From Symbiodinium natans (lineage: Eukaryota; Sar; Dinophyceae; Suessiales; Symbiodiniaceae), in NCBI GenBank assembly GCA_905221605.1, contig CAJNDS010002666.1:167501-231500 (forward strand): a stretch of DNA of 64,000 nucleotides. The letters are read 5' to 3'. Position 1 is the first letter of the stretch. The number at the start of each line of letters is the position of its first letter. Below the pieces are notes generated by a model. That model saw only the letters and a program-made list of their open reading frames with translations. It had not been told where the DNA came from and did no database searches. Below, piece after piece: positions 32,909 to 46,800 of the stretch. A program made the position numbers and the translations under genes.

Positions 32909-35900
32909 TATGATGAAGTCTCTCATTGGCACCAAGGCTCATCTTTGCTCGTTTGGCACACGTGGCCCGACTCACCAACAGTTTTGAACAGTGTACCATG
33001 CTTGGTTACAGCGGTGCACACTGTCCTTCTGATCCTTTTCTTGTCGAGGTTGCTGGGCTACTGGGGAGGTGTGGCTGATGGCCAGGGCTTTGCAGTCGCA
33101 CGCCGACGGCCGGTCTGGCCGTCTGGGCTTCAGGCAAGCCAGTGGCAAGCCAGTGGCAAGCCAGTGGCAAGCCAGTGCCTTCGCCATGCTTGTGTGACAT
33201 CGCTCTGTCCCTTCAAGGAAGGCTGCCCGGGAGAAGTGGACGTTTGGGACGGAGACTTCTGTGCCCTTGAGATGGAGGCTACATGACTGCAAGCTGAAGA
33301 GATTACTGGCCTGGGATACTGAGCTGACTTGGCTTTGCGAGATGAGGACGAAGAACGATTCTACGAGGAACCTTGGTCAGGAAAGAGGCAACCGGCGAGA
33401 AGCCAGAATGAGTTAAGGGCATCCCGGCATCCCTTCCCAGCTTTCTGTGCATCCCTGGACTTTACATGTTTTCCATGCAGTTTCCATGTCTCTCTCAGTC
33501 TCTCTCAGGACTTTTACACCGCTCTTGCGGACGCAGGGGTTGCCGGAGTGAAGTGTGATGGGCAGTTCCTTCCAGAGGCCCCGGAAAGGAGCCATATTGA
33601 TGGTTCATACGTTTTCATATATGCTCATCAGTTCATCATCTTTTCAGATGGTCGGCAGGTTCTAGTCGGCGCCCAGCGTGCTGCAAAGCTGGCCCAGACG
33701 CAGGCGCTCCTTCATCACTGCTGTGACATTTTCCCGAGTGATCTGCTCTGCTTGCGCCTGCTTGCGCATTTTTTGGTTTGGGGCCCCCAGAGCCACCCAG
33801 GTCTCTGCTTTGGAGGTGAGGCGAGGGGAAGGTGTTGGGCGGTGGCTAGGCCTTGCAGAAGCCCAGGCCGCTGCCGCTGCGCGTATGGGGGGCCGTGCAG
33901 CTTTGCCGCACTGGCAGTCGCAGCATGTCCCACATGTTGGCACAGGCTGATTTTTGGGATGTTTGCGGGATCGGCGGTTTCTTGCTTAATTCTGTGATGC
34001 TCCATGATGCTCCTACAGCTGCGTGATGTGTCATGTGTGCACTAATCGTTCATGCAGGTCATCAGTTGCATGGCAATGACGCTTCCTTGTGTCCATGGAG
34101 GGTCTGCTGTGCCAAGCTTAAGCAGGTGGTGTTGTGTGCAGTACGGGAGTTCAGTTACAGCTGCCCTGAAGACCGAGAGCTCTTGACAAAAAGTACTTAT
34201 CAGGTGCTTACCCGCGTCTCCGACGATCACGCCTACCCGGGTGTTCCTGAGGATGCAAGGCCGATGATGTCATTGGGCAGCAGCACCCGCAAGAAAGCAT
34301 CGAACCTAAAACCAAGGTCAGTTGCTCGTCACATCTGGCACTGTGCCGCCAATTCGCTGTGGCTTTCGCCCTTCGTGCACTGCGACTGGGATATGTGCCT
34401 TGGACACAAGCATGGCTTGTTTCAGTCTCGGATAGTCTCGGCAACTTGCTGAGCGACAAAGGTTTTTGCTTTGGTGCTCCTGAAAAGAACATGGTGCATT
34501 TGTACTTGTTTCGGGCATAGCCCAAAGCAGCGGCACTACGCCACGCCTCTCCACTGAGTCGCCAACACACGAAGCCCTTACCACCACGCCAGAACTATCC
34601 CATTTCCATCGCCGAGTCCTTGAATTGGATGCCTTTCGCAGATTTCGTGAATGAGGGCATCCCCCGATGGCACATCCAGAAGAGGTCGAAATTTTAAACG
34701 TCGAGCCGCTTTACTTCTCATCCACCCCACTTCTTGCAGAAGCCTCCTGGCTCCGACACGCCGAGGTTGAAAACGGGGGAGTGGCACTCGGGCATCCACG
34801 CGGCGGCGCGCGCTGTGGCGGGCTGCCTGGCCCCGGGGCGGAAGCAGGGTCTCTGCAAAGAAGGACTTCGAAGGCCCCGAAAGGGGGCCTTGATCCGTAG
34901 GCTTCGAAGGTGTGGGGCGTCAAGGGTGTCAACAAGAAATTGCTGCACAAAACAGAAAGCAGCGCACAAGAGAAGCAACACTGACCGTGGGGTGTGGGGC
35001 TCTGGTCTTTCGGAGGTTTAAGGGGTTTGGACCGTCCAAGCCAGGTTCGGCTGATTGAAGTGCGGGGAAGTTCTAACTACATGAATGTCATGAATCCTCA
35101 TGACAGCATGTGGAACAGTTGCCAAGGTTTACGTCAGCGATCCTGCAGAGAGTTTCGACCCCGAGGCAGAGTGCAGCAAGATGCAGCAAGATGCAGCAAG
35201 ACGCAGCAAGACGCAGCAAGACGCAGTGAAGGATTGTTGGAGTTGGAGCGAGCAGGTAGATATTTGATTGAACTGTTTGGACTGTTTTTGGCGAGGTGTT
35301 GCGTCCGCTCCTCCTTCCAGATGGCACTGGGCTCGTGGTCCCTTGCCAGGCGTGGGGGTCTCCATGGGTCTCCAAAAGTCCAAAAGGCTATCGAAATCGT
35401 TGGCTTGGACAGTCTAAGTGTGGTGAAGAATGCACCCACCTCGAGCCGCGTTAAGTATTACCAAAGCTTCCTGAGATGTGCACCTGTCTGGAATTTGAAG
35501 AAGCTTATGTCACCCCTGTGGTGAAGTCTTCGGCCGTTCCCATCGAGCGCCACGTCTTTCTGGACCCGCTGAGCAGGGCAGAGCTCGTGTGGCTCCGAAA
35601 CGAGACCAAGGGTGGGCATTTTGGCCGAAGTGTTGAAGTGTTTGAATAGAGCCTCGCATTTACCGCCATGTCACCTCCGACTGCAGACGCAAATGCGAAA
35701 TGCGAGCCGAATACACACAGAGCTGGGACATGCTCTTTACAGGCACATTGCTGCGGCTTTCGGTCTGTGCGACACACAGGGGGAGATCATGAGCTCCACC
35801 TTGTGACCTGGCACGAGCTCCACATGATTCCACGTGATTAAAGATCTGACTACATCTCACTCACCTGCGCATCCGAGGTATCCAGCCGATGTGGATGAGG

Positions 35901-36180
35901 AGCGCGAAAGCCTCTCCTCAGTTATTTGGCACCACGAATGCGGACTGCCGCTCAGGAGCCGGGCAGCCATGCCTGCCTTCAAGTAGATCCTCGTGGACTG
36001 GGACATGCTGGGGAATTTACTGCGAAAGGCCTCCGCGGAATGTTTGCCCAGGGTGGGGGCGTATCTGCGGATCCGGACGTGAGCAGAGCATGCGCAAGCT
36101 TTGGTGTTTTTGTTTCCGCAAGGCTGGGATGTGCAGCTGCATTTCATGGGTTTCATGGTGCTTGCCCCTTTGTCGAAAGG
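32909..36180 (+). CDS. GH36 family enzyme (raffinose synthase / Sip1 / alkaline alpha-galactosidase-like), partial, multi-exon
   Basis: Exons recognised: 32909-32961 (ends Val-Trp-His) joined in phase to 33049-33080 (Gly-Tyr-Trp-Gly-Gly-Val). 33509 to about 33590 carries Asp-Phe-Tyr and Gly-Val-Lys-Cys-Asp, the nucleophile Asp region. 34058-34125 carries Ser-Cys-Met. 34204-34394 carries Arg-Val-Ser-Asp-Asp, the acid/base region, and Asp-Trp-Asp-Met. 34740-34829 (His-Ala-Ala-Ala-Arg) joins in phase to 35127-35165 (Val-Tyr-Val-Ser-Asp). Further weak exons lie at about 35484-35610 and 36123-36180. These motifs occur in the family order. Family members transfer or release galactose in raffinose-type sugars. 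Some junctions do not yet agree in phase, the N-terminus is missing and the C-terminus is uncertain. Confidence 0.65.
33128..33178. repeat. 11-base tandem repeat (GCCAGTGGCAA)
   Basis: About four copies within an intron of the GH36 gene, giving the repeated Gln-Ala-Ser-like frame seen there. Confidence 0.85.
35168..35227. repeat. 10-base tandem repeat (GCAGCAAGAC/T)
   Basis: Five to six copies directly after the GC donor of the GH36 exon ending at 35165, so it lies at the start of that intron. Confidence 0.85.
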
Positions 36181-39100
36181 ATCTCCGTGTGCATATTCCT
36201 ACGTTCGTAAATGCAAGTGCAGTGATCGACTTCCCCCCAAGGCTCTCGCACCCATCCTCTCGCTCTTCGGTCAACGGCTAGCTGTGTTTGGGCTTGTCGT
36301 GGCCTCAAGTTCAGACAAAGTCCAAGAAGACTCCGGAGGTTATGAGTCGATCACGAATCGAGTAACGCCAAGCCTTCAGGCGGGAATCTGGAATCCCACT
36401 GGAACACTTGCCGAACCACCCTCTGCTGGCAGTGATGGTGCTGAGCTTAGCTTAGCCAAGGCCTCTGGTGGCTTCGGCAGCAGCCATCAGCAGCCTTTCG
36501 TCTTGCTTGCGTGCAAGCTGCTGAGGACTCAACGTCCGCTTGCTGTCGGCTGGACGGCTGCTTCTTGAAAGCAGCAGCATCTGCAGCATCTGTGAAGTCC
36601 CGGTCTTGCAGCTGCTGGTGTGAGCAGACTTTTTCACCCCATATTGCCCAAATGATGGCTCATCGAGCCAAGTAGTGCTTGCTTTGCTGCTGAGGCTGCT
36701 CTGGAGCGAAGGCGCACTGTCTTTGCTGAGTGCTGCTGGACCAGTGTTGCTGGGCTAAGCAGAGGTGTTATGCATGTTTACGGTGCTTGCGCGCGGTCGG
36801 CGCGCACAGTTTCTGATGTCTGTGGCTGAGGATGCTGCAGCCTGGGTTAAACAGCTCCCTGGAAGCATATCAACCACGTGATGGTGGTGGAACATGGCTC
36901 TTTGAACACATACGAGAGCGACAGCTCAGGTCTTGATGTGTCAGACACGCACATCGTCTTAACAACCGGGGTGTGATTGCCGGAAGTTCCTCTGCAGAGC
37001 AGAGGAATGAGCTAGCTCTGCAAGCCTCCGGCCGAAGTCTGGCCAGTCTAAGACGTGTGTAATCGTGTGTAAACCCAGAGCTGTGTGTAAACCCGGAGCT
37101 GTGCTGTGTCTAGCGCCGGGTGCTCTGAGAGGCTCCAGTCGTCAGCGAGATTCGTCTAGTACGTAGCTTTATTCAGTGCAAGCATGATGCAGGACCTGGA
37201 AGGGCTTCTTACATTGTCGGTTCAATTGAACTTTCAGCCTAGGCTTCGGCTAGTTCTTTCTGTTTCGAGCCAGGTGTTCGAAGTGCAGCGCAGTTGCGAC
37301 AAAGAATGGAGTTGTCCAGAGGCAGCTAGCAGCTGGCGGTGTCACTTGTTCGTATGGCTTGAGAAGCTGCGACGAGAGCAGCCAACGGCCATGTTAACGC
37401 AGCATGAGCACGTGAGAAATACAGCAGAAGCTTCAGGGTATGTTCAAAGCATTGGAGGAGGGCTTTGACTCGAGCCGCCCCATGTAGCACAGAGTATGAG
37501 CTAGTGGTGTCCAAGTGCATGCACAGACGTGCGCATCCCCTTGTGGAGCTGATTTTGGTTGAGGCTTTCCGAAGCCTGCTGCAGTAAGATCTCATGCGTG
37601 GACGGACCAGCTGGTTCTCAGTTTGCACAAGGAGTCTTGTCTTCCAGCCATGTTGATCTCGAGGGTGATTGTAGCTCATTGTAAATGCTCATCACGGATT
37701 GTCCATTATTGTCTATGATTGTGGTCCATCAAGATCTTCCATCATGATTGCTGAATGATTGCAGCAGGAAGCACGGCGAGGAGATTGTTGACATGCAAAC
37801 GGCTATTGTACACAGACTGACAACTCGAGAAACGAGACCTTGAACTTCCAGCCTCACTAGCAGACTGTCAGTGCAATGTGCGACCCGCAAAGAGCTCAGC
37901 AACAGGGGCAGGGTCGGGGCAGGGTGGCACGAGTGCAGTCACGTACGTCCTCTCCAAGCTGGTTGTTGTCAGCATGAGATGCTATGCGTACATTCGAGGC
38001 TGTCACTTTGGCCGTTCTCGCCCAGCGGGCTGTTTTGTCGGCCACGCTGTCGGGGCTCCAGGTGTTTCTAGCATGTAGAACTGAAGCTGTGCGCAATGAT
38101 TATCATGCGAATATGAGAATCGTAGCGGTCATGGGGGTGCTGGAACTTGATGCAGCTTCGGTAGTTCAGTCCACCTAAGGTCATCGACTGCTAGCTTGCT
38201 CGGGGCCAGGGGAGGTGCGAGCCACCTCAGTGGTGCTGGTTCTGGTCTTGCCTGTAAGTTGCGTCCATGGCTTGGAATATCGGGCCTGGTCTCCGGGTCT
38301 CCTGTGCAGTTTTGGACCGCTTGGAGTATCGGGGACCCTTGGGGAATTTGCGGGAAAAGGTCAGTCACATGTGAGGACCTTCTCGCCCTTGTAGTCCTCG
38401 GCTCATGGGTAGCTTCGTGTCTGTGCTCAACCTCTTGTAGCCCCGCAGCGCCCACGGGAGCCAACACGGGGCCCACGGAGCTTTGAAGGCGGGAAGATGC
38501 TCTTGAACTATTCTTCACTTGTGTTGGGGCGTTGTCGCGTGTGAAAGATGTGGAGATATGTGGAGGCGTTGCCAAGGAAAGGCGCTCCGGTTCGAACCTC
38601 ACGAGACGGCCAAGCCAAGGGATCTGATAGAGGTTCTGTACGGAGACAGTGACAGCATGTTGCATGGCCGAGTAAGAGTGCGGAAGAAATCAGTCCTTGT
38701 ACATGACTTGTGTCCGGGCCTAGACAGTTCCTTCCGCAGCCATCGCCAGTTTCTCATTCTCCTGTCTCAAGTGTTTGTCCGCCCAAGCGCAACTTGCGCT
38801 TGAACTGCAGCTCGACTGCGTTGGAAGGCTTATTTGTCCAAAAACATAGTTTGTAGTCCTAAACCACCGGGCTAGCGGGTAAAACAATGACGAACACCAC
38901 TCCTTTGAGTGCTCTGAGTGGTCCAGCGCAGTTGCTCCGAGGCATCTGCCTTCTTTCTCAAGGCGAATTCACCCTTTCTGGGGGCCCCGCAGCTGCAAGA
39001 AGGTCAGAGGGCACATCGCGGCACGGAGAAGGGGTTCTCCCGGATCTCCCCCCCCCATTGTGCCCTGGTTTGCCTCCTCTCGATTCCCCCATCGCGCAGC

Positions 39101-42100
39101 GCTTCCGCGCTCGGAGCGCTTCCCCCCGCAGAGAGCGCTGTTCTTTTCTGTCGACTCAAGGCTTGGACAGGGCCTCCGGAATTTCAAGTGCGGCGGCCAC
39201 ATCCTGGAGAAAGAATCGCGCAACATGTTACCGTTGCTCTGCAACAAGTCGGCATCGACGACTGTTCGCGAAAATTGCCCCCACAGCACGCATGCCATGG
39301 ACGGAGCGAAATGGTATGGCGATTTTGTTGAGATGCCTCGCACCAAATCTCCAACATCTCGCAAGCTTTGCTTTCTTTGTTCCTTCGCAGGATTTCCGTT
39401 CTGCAAGTCTCAAAAGGGGTGCGGGAAATTTGTTTGCCAAGCATGTTTTTTTTTTTTTTCTTTTTTTTTTTCCGTTTTAAGGCGCTTGAAAAACCCTCCC
39501 CCTCCTCTCCTCCCAAAAAGTCTGTTTTCCTTCCGAGGGTTTGGGGGTGTCTAAAAGTCAGGGGGTCGTACGTGTGCCGGGGTCGGGAGGGTCTTTTTTC
39601 AGGAGGCTCAAGAGACGGTCTCTCATCGTCACCGGATCCTTTTATATCTATGAGTCTATGAGTGTAGGGATACTACTGGCCCGAAAGCTTCTGCGAATTG
39701 AAAATGCTTTTGGGCCGGGATCCTGGGGCCTGCCGATATGAACATTCTCACCACACTTCTAAACTAGGGGAGGTCCCAGGGGGGTTTCAGAAGGGTCCAC
39801 CCGGAAGCATTCTTTTGGTTGGTCGACGTTTTCGTGCCTTTTGGCGTGGTCTCTGTGGGGGGGCCCACAGCCTGCCGCACCGAAGTCTTGGAAACTTCTC
39901 CTACGCCTTGCTCGCGCATGTTCAGCACACGAATCAGTTGAGGTTTGCTGCTTCAGCCAGCGCCAGTGTTCCGACCCTGGCCAGATGTGTTTAGGGAAGG
40001 TTGGAGTCTTGTGTGCAGCACAATTCTGTACATGAGGCACGTTTTGCAGCGATGCCGATCCCTCCGAACGCGATGCTGTCGGAAACAGAGGTGGTGTCCT
40101 TACTCCCGGCACCGCGTGCGCAAACACTTGCGCATGCCAACGTCAGACTGAGCGCATGATATGATGATTTGCAGAACTTGCCGAGGTGCCCTCGCTGCCA
40201 ATGAACCTGTCATCAGAAGCTGAATTAAAGGAGTCCTTTGGTTAATGACAGTGTTCATCTCACACTGGAAGGCTGCAGTATCTGCAAGTCACAACGCCAG
40301 GACTTCCTCGAGTCTTGCAATGTGAACACATCAAAGTTTGGAACGGGCAGCGCAAAAACCATGTCCTGGCTCTTCCAGGCCTTGATTGGGGGGTTCATGG
40401 GGGTTCAGTGATTTCTGTATATTTCTGTTCCGGGGAAGGGCGACGATCAAAGGGCTTGGGCTCGAGGTTGGGAACGGATGAACTGAGATTGCAGGAGCTG
40501 AAGGAGGGCAGCAGCTTCCTGGAAAACCCTCAGTACGACATGCCTGAAACCCAGCACAATGCACAGGTTTTGATCTTCTGCTGAAATTCATGGCGGAAAG
40601 GTCGTGTTGCGAGATGGCGATAAAGTCGCGTAGGCTGCTGATCTGAGGTTGACTCCTGGGCACAAGAGCATGCGCGTCCTGCGAGTTGCACCTTGGCAAA
40701 TCTCCCTTCGTTTTATCGGAGTGCTGGAATCTACCGGGCTGAATTTTACAAATATGTTCCCAGGCGTTGCGCCGTGCATGCTCGCAGTCAGCTTAGGTGG
40801 AGCCGATCTTCATTCGCTTGCGTTTTCGCAGCCGAGTGCTGGTGCAGGACCGTGGTGTCCCAAAGGCTTTTCTGCGCAGCTCTTGGGAGTTTACGTTTGC
40901 TTCCAGTTCAGGAACGCTCCAGTCGGCTAGCTGTCGCCAGGAGAAGCAGCAGTTTCCAGACGGACGTTCGCGTATCCGAAACATGCTGCTGGCAGAGAAG
41001 AAGGTGAGCGCTTGTGACAAGCTTGTGACGAGCTTGTGACGAGCTTGTGACATCTAGAGAGCAATCGCTCCCGCCCCCGCGCCCCCTGCGTCTCCCCCCG
41101 CAGCTGATGTCCACTGCACCAGTACTGAACATTACTGAACATAACTGAACCTCAGGAGCCTCGGGACTCCGGTGGCCTCCTTGCAGCGCATCTCGGTAGC
41201 ACGAAAGTCAGAAAAGTCTACACTTCGTACTCGGGCTCCCTCTGGCCTTGCCCAATTGTTCCGAGGATTCATCGGGGCATCCACGAAGAGCTCGGAGTCT
41301 CTTACGAGGAGAGCGTGATTTCAGCAAATCGCTCTGGCCCCCTCCGGACTACCGAGCCTGTAATCTCGAGCAGAGTTTATGGGCAAGGAGTGCATATTCT
41401 TGGCAGGATCTCAGCCGCGATGATGTTATTCGCTATCGTCCGGTGCACATGGTACCTTCTGTTGCCATGCCATTGTCTAGCCAGCGATGGTGATGTTCGT
41501 GATGACCGAGGTCCAGACACATACCACTTCGAGATTGAGCAAATAGAGTCCCCTTCGTATCCAGGCTCGCCCTGTTGGTCATGTTGATTTTGATGGTGCA
41601 ACTGTTCCTCGCGGATTTGTACGAGTCTCAAGTGGTGGGGCTGATGATTCAGAAGGTCTACTGTAGTGTTGCAGGTTCAGGGTTGGATTTCTGATGATAT
41701 CTGTGGGTGATAGGTGGGCGGGTCTGCACTACCAGTGGCCCGAGAACGACACTCAAGGCATCAAGCCTGTATCGGCCCCAGACGCAAAATCAATGTATCA
41801 AATCTGTATTAAGCGGAGATTCTCTGTATCGGCCCAAGTAGGTATCCAGCTTGCGGAGGTCCAAAACGAAACTCAAGGTATCAAGGCGGTATCGACCCAA
41901 AGAGAAACTACAGATGTGAACTCTCTATTGCCCCAGCTAAAAGATAATAAAAACAAAATGATGGCACCAAGTCTGTAATCTTGAGTATGAGTAGTTATAG
42001 GCTCAGGTATCAAGAGCTGGCACAATCGCATGATCGACTTTTTCACTCTGAACCTCAAACTCTGCCAAATAGCTGGGTTTGTGTTTGGGTTTGTAACCTT

Positions 42101-42160
42101 ACGTATCACCCAAACATTAACACTTCAAAGTCGTGAGTACGCAAACCGATGCTTTGGAGT
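36181..42160 (+). other. Intron-rich or intergenic region with candidate exons
   Basis: No complete gene. Exon-like segments with AG acceptors include about 38611-38665 (Tyr-Gly-Asp-Ser-Asp-Ser, see findings), about 40175-40245 and 40450-40569 (acidic stretches ending before CAG), and about 40906-41005, which ends before GTGAGC. The frame 36101-36568 continues beyond the last weak GH36 exon and may contain its 3' end. A T-run lies at 39444-39472 and a CTTGTGACGAG repeat at about 41014-41052. None of these segments can be named. Confidence 0.25.
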
Positions 42161-42167
42161 GTGGGCT

Positions 42168-42245
42168 CATGAGCCCGTGAGCCCGTGAGCCCGTGAGCAC
42201 GTTGGTGGGCGCGACGGGCGTGCCCATGAGCACGTGAGCCCGTGC
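42168..42245. repeat. GTGAGCCC minisatellite
   Basis: GTGAGCCC/GTGAGCAC units repeated seven or more times, with some spacing near the end. Confidence 0.8.
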
Positions 42246-43379
42246 ACCGTCCGTTGATTGCAGGCAGCCAGATGCGACTGAGCAGACACATCGCATGGCC
42301 CCATGGATGACCCCGGTGGGACCCACGCGTACTGGTCGCGAGTGTGTACAATGTTTGCGGTTCGCTCAGGTTAAAATACACAGAAACAAAAGCACACAGC
42401 ACTAGAAGTAACTGATCGCAATAGTACTCGTAATCGTCTCGAAACCCCCCCGCGTAGCGCTTCGGGGCTGATGTTGCATGCGGAGGAGCTGCGCAGGCGC
42501 AATGCTTTGTGGCGTTTGCACTGGAAAACTCTCATGATGAGGCTGTGTGACGCAAAGCCCCCTTGTCCTTGTACAATTTGCGCGGGCTCGTTGTTTTGGC
42601 ATCGCCAACAGGATGCCCTGCAGTGGGCATAAGGAGACCCGTCATGGGAATAGTAGTGGTATTGGCAACGGTAATGGTACTGGTGAGTACAAACACATGG
42701 TACCCTCATATCATCACACTATTATTGACTAGTAGCTTGTAGACGTGATGATTGATACAATCTGTGAGCCATAAGCCCATCCTGAGGGATGCCAGTATCT
42801 CATTCCCTGATTTTTCGCTGGCTTCGGAAGCCAAGCTACTCACGTTCCCAAAGATGAAAGCCAAAGAGCAGCTGTTGCAGGCTTGATCTCTTCCTACCGA
42901 ACGCACCACGTCCAGGCTCGAAATAGCAAAGCCTATGCAGTGCTGGCTGCCTCTGATACATGCACCTATTGCAAGGCGAGTAGCAAAGCGGTTTCTTGTG
43001 TCAGGTGGAGATATTGGAGACAGGCCTCGCCCACTCGCTTGCAGCTTCGGTTTGATGAGCTTGTCCTCCTGGAATCCTCTTCGCGCACCACTCCTTCCAG
43101 CATGTCCGGCGTAGTAGAACTCCATATGGCAGGCCTTGATGTCTTCATGCACTGTGGCCTGCCGGAACTGGCCTCAGGATGGCAACCTCCACAACTCATG
43201 TGTAGTACAGAATGGCAGCTGAGGAGTTCTCCGACTTCGTCACCAAAGAGCAAACTGGGCAGGGCGAGGCATGCCTTTGGGTTTCTGGCTGGGGTGAATA
43301 GATGGGTTTACGGGCTTCGGGAAATTCGGTAAGTTCTGAGCAGCGACCTTTGCACGTCGGAGCAACGCTCATGACTCAT

Positions 43380-43890
43380 ACAATCAGCAATGTTTTATCA
43401 TCATTGCATCCGTATCATCATCATTATTGTCATTGTCACTGGTGTTATTGTTCGTGTCACTGTAGTCATGATTCGTACCATCATTTTGATCGTTTTTCTG
43501 CTTCACTATGATCATTGTGTGTACCTCACTCTCTCATGATTCCCAGGCTGATATTTTCTAATCATGGTTCTGGTTACTCTCATAACTCTTATCATCTATT
43601 CTGATTATTCTCAGTATTCTCATTGCTCTCATCATTGTCAGTACTCTTGTTAGTCATTCTCATTATTCTCATTCTATCTCACTTGTCATTCTCACGTTCC
43701 TATCAGTATCACCATTGCTGCCACTATAGCCTTTACGTTATTCCCATTCTTCTCGTTCTATTCTTCTCACTGCTCTCAATAGTATCCTTATCATCATTAT
43801 CATCATTCTAATAACAATCACTATGATCACTGCTGTCATTAGCTGGTCATCATCCTGGTTACTGTTGTCATCCTTCTCGTGCTTGCCATG
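43380..43890. repeat. Degenerate ATCATT / CTCATT tract
   Basis: About 500 bases of irregular CATTATCATT, TCATTCTC and similar units, pyrimidine-rich, with Ser/Leu/Ile-rich frames as by-products. Confidence 0.7.
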
Positions 43891-46800
43891 ATTGCTACTA
43901 CTCTTGTTAGTATATTGATGACTCATGCTATTAGAATTTTGTTAGCTCCTTGGCATGCTGCGTGTCGATGCTCGGGGAGGTCATGCTCTTCTGGCGCTGG
44001 GATGACGTGCCCACCGCCTTGCGAAAGGGAGCCAGAGCCTGTGTCGGCAGGAATGGATGGTTCTGAACTTCCGTTGTGGTTAGCTGATCGGAGCAGCAGA
44101 ATTCGGGGACAAGCTTGTTGGACTTTGTTGTATCTGCTGCAAGACCTGCAGAGAGCCCATCGTCAGTTCCGGCGCTGTATGCGACCATAGACGGGGAGCT
44201 AGCACGGAGTACAACCCCTTGAAGAACAAGTGAATCAGATGGTCGTTGATGGGGCCGAAATATTAGATCTTGTCAAGGACGGGTACTTGTGGGAGGGGAA
44301 GCAATCCAAGCACAACTTGGGGTTTAAGCGTGCCATATGTATCGGCCTAAGAGTGAGGAGCACCTTTTGAGTTCATCGATACACACATGCCATTTGGCGG
44401 CCATTTTGGCTTTGGTGCCCAAGGTCGTCAAGTTTCCGCCGAAGTCTCTGACCACGCCTGCCTGGCATGTTGCGGTCGGTCCATAGCGAAAGCTAGCCCC
44501 CAAGAATTCCCACACAAAGCGTTGGAGTCCATCGAGGGGTGCGGGGGAGGTTCCCCAAGCCATGGAGGGGGCAGGTCAACTTTTTTTTGTGCTGGTGTCC
44601 TCGTGTTAATTGAAGTGTTTTTCTGTTCTACTTTGTCTGCAAACCCTGAACCCCACTTAGGGCTCAAGATTCTTTCACGCTCATGGGTCGAAGTTGCAAT
44701 TCCCTCACCTTCCCTGCTCTCCCCACCTCTGTGACAAAGTGTTGATGTTGACAGTATATTGGCATACTATGGTGTTTTCATCAGTGTCATTATGGGTATA
44801 GATCCACGTTGTTGAGATGTCTCGATCTTGCATCATCAGCTCGGCTTGCTGCTCCCGGGCACTGTATCCTAATTACACACATGCACAACGGAACTAGATG
44901 CTACATGCACCCCCCGACCCCGTCCTCCCCGGTCAGTTGGTGCTGTCTTGTGTGAGCCAGGCACCAACAATCTGTCCGCCCTTCATTGCACTCTGCGCAT
45001 GGCTGAGTCCTGCCCAATGGAAGTCACTCATTTGTGCATCAGCACTTCCACCCGGAGCCCTAAGCCCAGACCCTGAGAACCTTTGACGGGACAAGATTCG
45101 CCGAGGTTCATTCCAACGGATCCATCAGTGAAAAGGCCGTAACATCGGCCTGGGCCTTATGCAACTTCTGAAACATCCCAAAGCCCGGCCTGCACCATCG
45201 CTTTGCCTTTGAAAAGGAAGCCTGAACAGCATAGAAGAGAGCAGAGAAGTGCACAGCAAAGCTATTGCTGGATACAGTGGGCACATATGATAGATGGCCT
45301 CAAAACTTCAATCGGCAGATATGTCTGATACACCCTGAAGCCCCGGGACGCGCCTTTTTGCCACCACCCCAGGCCTTGTCAGTTGAGGAACTCCCGGACG
45401 ATGCAGCACTTGCGGCATACCTGCCGCTGGGACTTGTTTTCTGGCATGTCACTGCCTGTAGATTTGCCAAATCCAGGTGCTTCGAGGATTCTTCTGCGAG
45501 TTGTAGACATTGGAGTACTTTCATTTGCATAGATGTTTCAACACCTCGATTCACAAAAAATGTATTTGCGGATTGTGTGAACTCTACTGGTGCTCATGAC
45601 ACGCGGGTTGCAGGCTCTCGGTCCCAGGAGTTTGTACGCATGCAATCGGTTTGGTAGTTGATCGCTGGAAGGTTCGAGCACTATGTTTTTAGACAACGTG
45701 CTCGACATGTCGTTTCGGCAGCTAGGTACATCGCAGTCCAGCAGGAATGCTAGTGAAACTTGCTTGAGAAACACAGTATGATGAGTTTTACAGAGGTTTT
45801 GCAATCTTACTATATAGAGATATATATGATATATGTATATGTATATATACATATATCATATATATATAGGTATATCCGTATAGATATTAGAAACCATGTA
45901 TATATACATGTATTATATGTCATTATGACATGTTTTATATTCTTGCATGCATTGTCTTTTTCCTACGCATGATATAAAATGCCTATATGCCATATATCTA
46001 AAATACCAAAGATGTTAGATGATAAGAATATATATATATATATATATGTATTGAATATCACATAATATCCTATATATTACCTCGTGCCTCATATCGAACA
46101 TTCGTATACCATATGATGATGTATCATCTGTTCATTGTTGTTACACCTCAGATATTATGTGTGCTCTATTGTGTATGGCATATCGCGTACTATGTGTTGT
46201 ATGATGGATGAAAGCCTTTGCAGGAAGCGTGCAGGGATCGACCCAACAGCGTATGGCACCGGCAAAGCCAAAACACTCGGCGCACTTCTGAAGGCGGGTG
46301 TGTGAGGGTACCTTTGCATTCGGACTTCAGACATGAACTTGTCATCCCACCTGCCAGGAGAGCTACAGCTCTTTAACAGCCTGCTTTGTTCACATTCTCG
46401 TGGGTCATTGGGTTGCTTTCGGACCTTACAAGGTGCGGTATGTCGAGGACTTGTGGTCGGAGACCTGGGGTGGCTATTGATTAGTGCCTGCTCCCGCGCT
46501 GGGGCCCAGGTCCCCCCCTTGGTGTGTGCCATTCTCGCCGTTGGCGTATGTCAAACCCAACACCACAAGTTTTCTCAGCCTCAACTTTGCATATTTCGTC
46601 TCGCATTCCCCTGTACATCACAGGCCCTTGATGCCTTCCGATGCTGATGCTTCCCATTGCCATGTTCACATCTCTTTCCCTGCATGAAAATTCGCGGTTA
46701 TGGAGGCTTCGAGCAATTTCGCACATATCTGTGTCATACTTTTTTCTCCTGCTTTTCCTTGGGGCACTAGCTTTGGTGCGCGAGCTGCTGAGCCCTCTTC

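Noticed and set aside
38560-38615. tRNA-like GGTTCGAACC box
   Set aside because: The flanking bases do not form a T-stem, and no D-arm or acceptor stem could be found.
44394-44420. Possible second spliced-leader relic (GCCATTTTGGCT)
   Set aside because: Only 12 bases match and the diagnostic CTCAAG end is absent.
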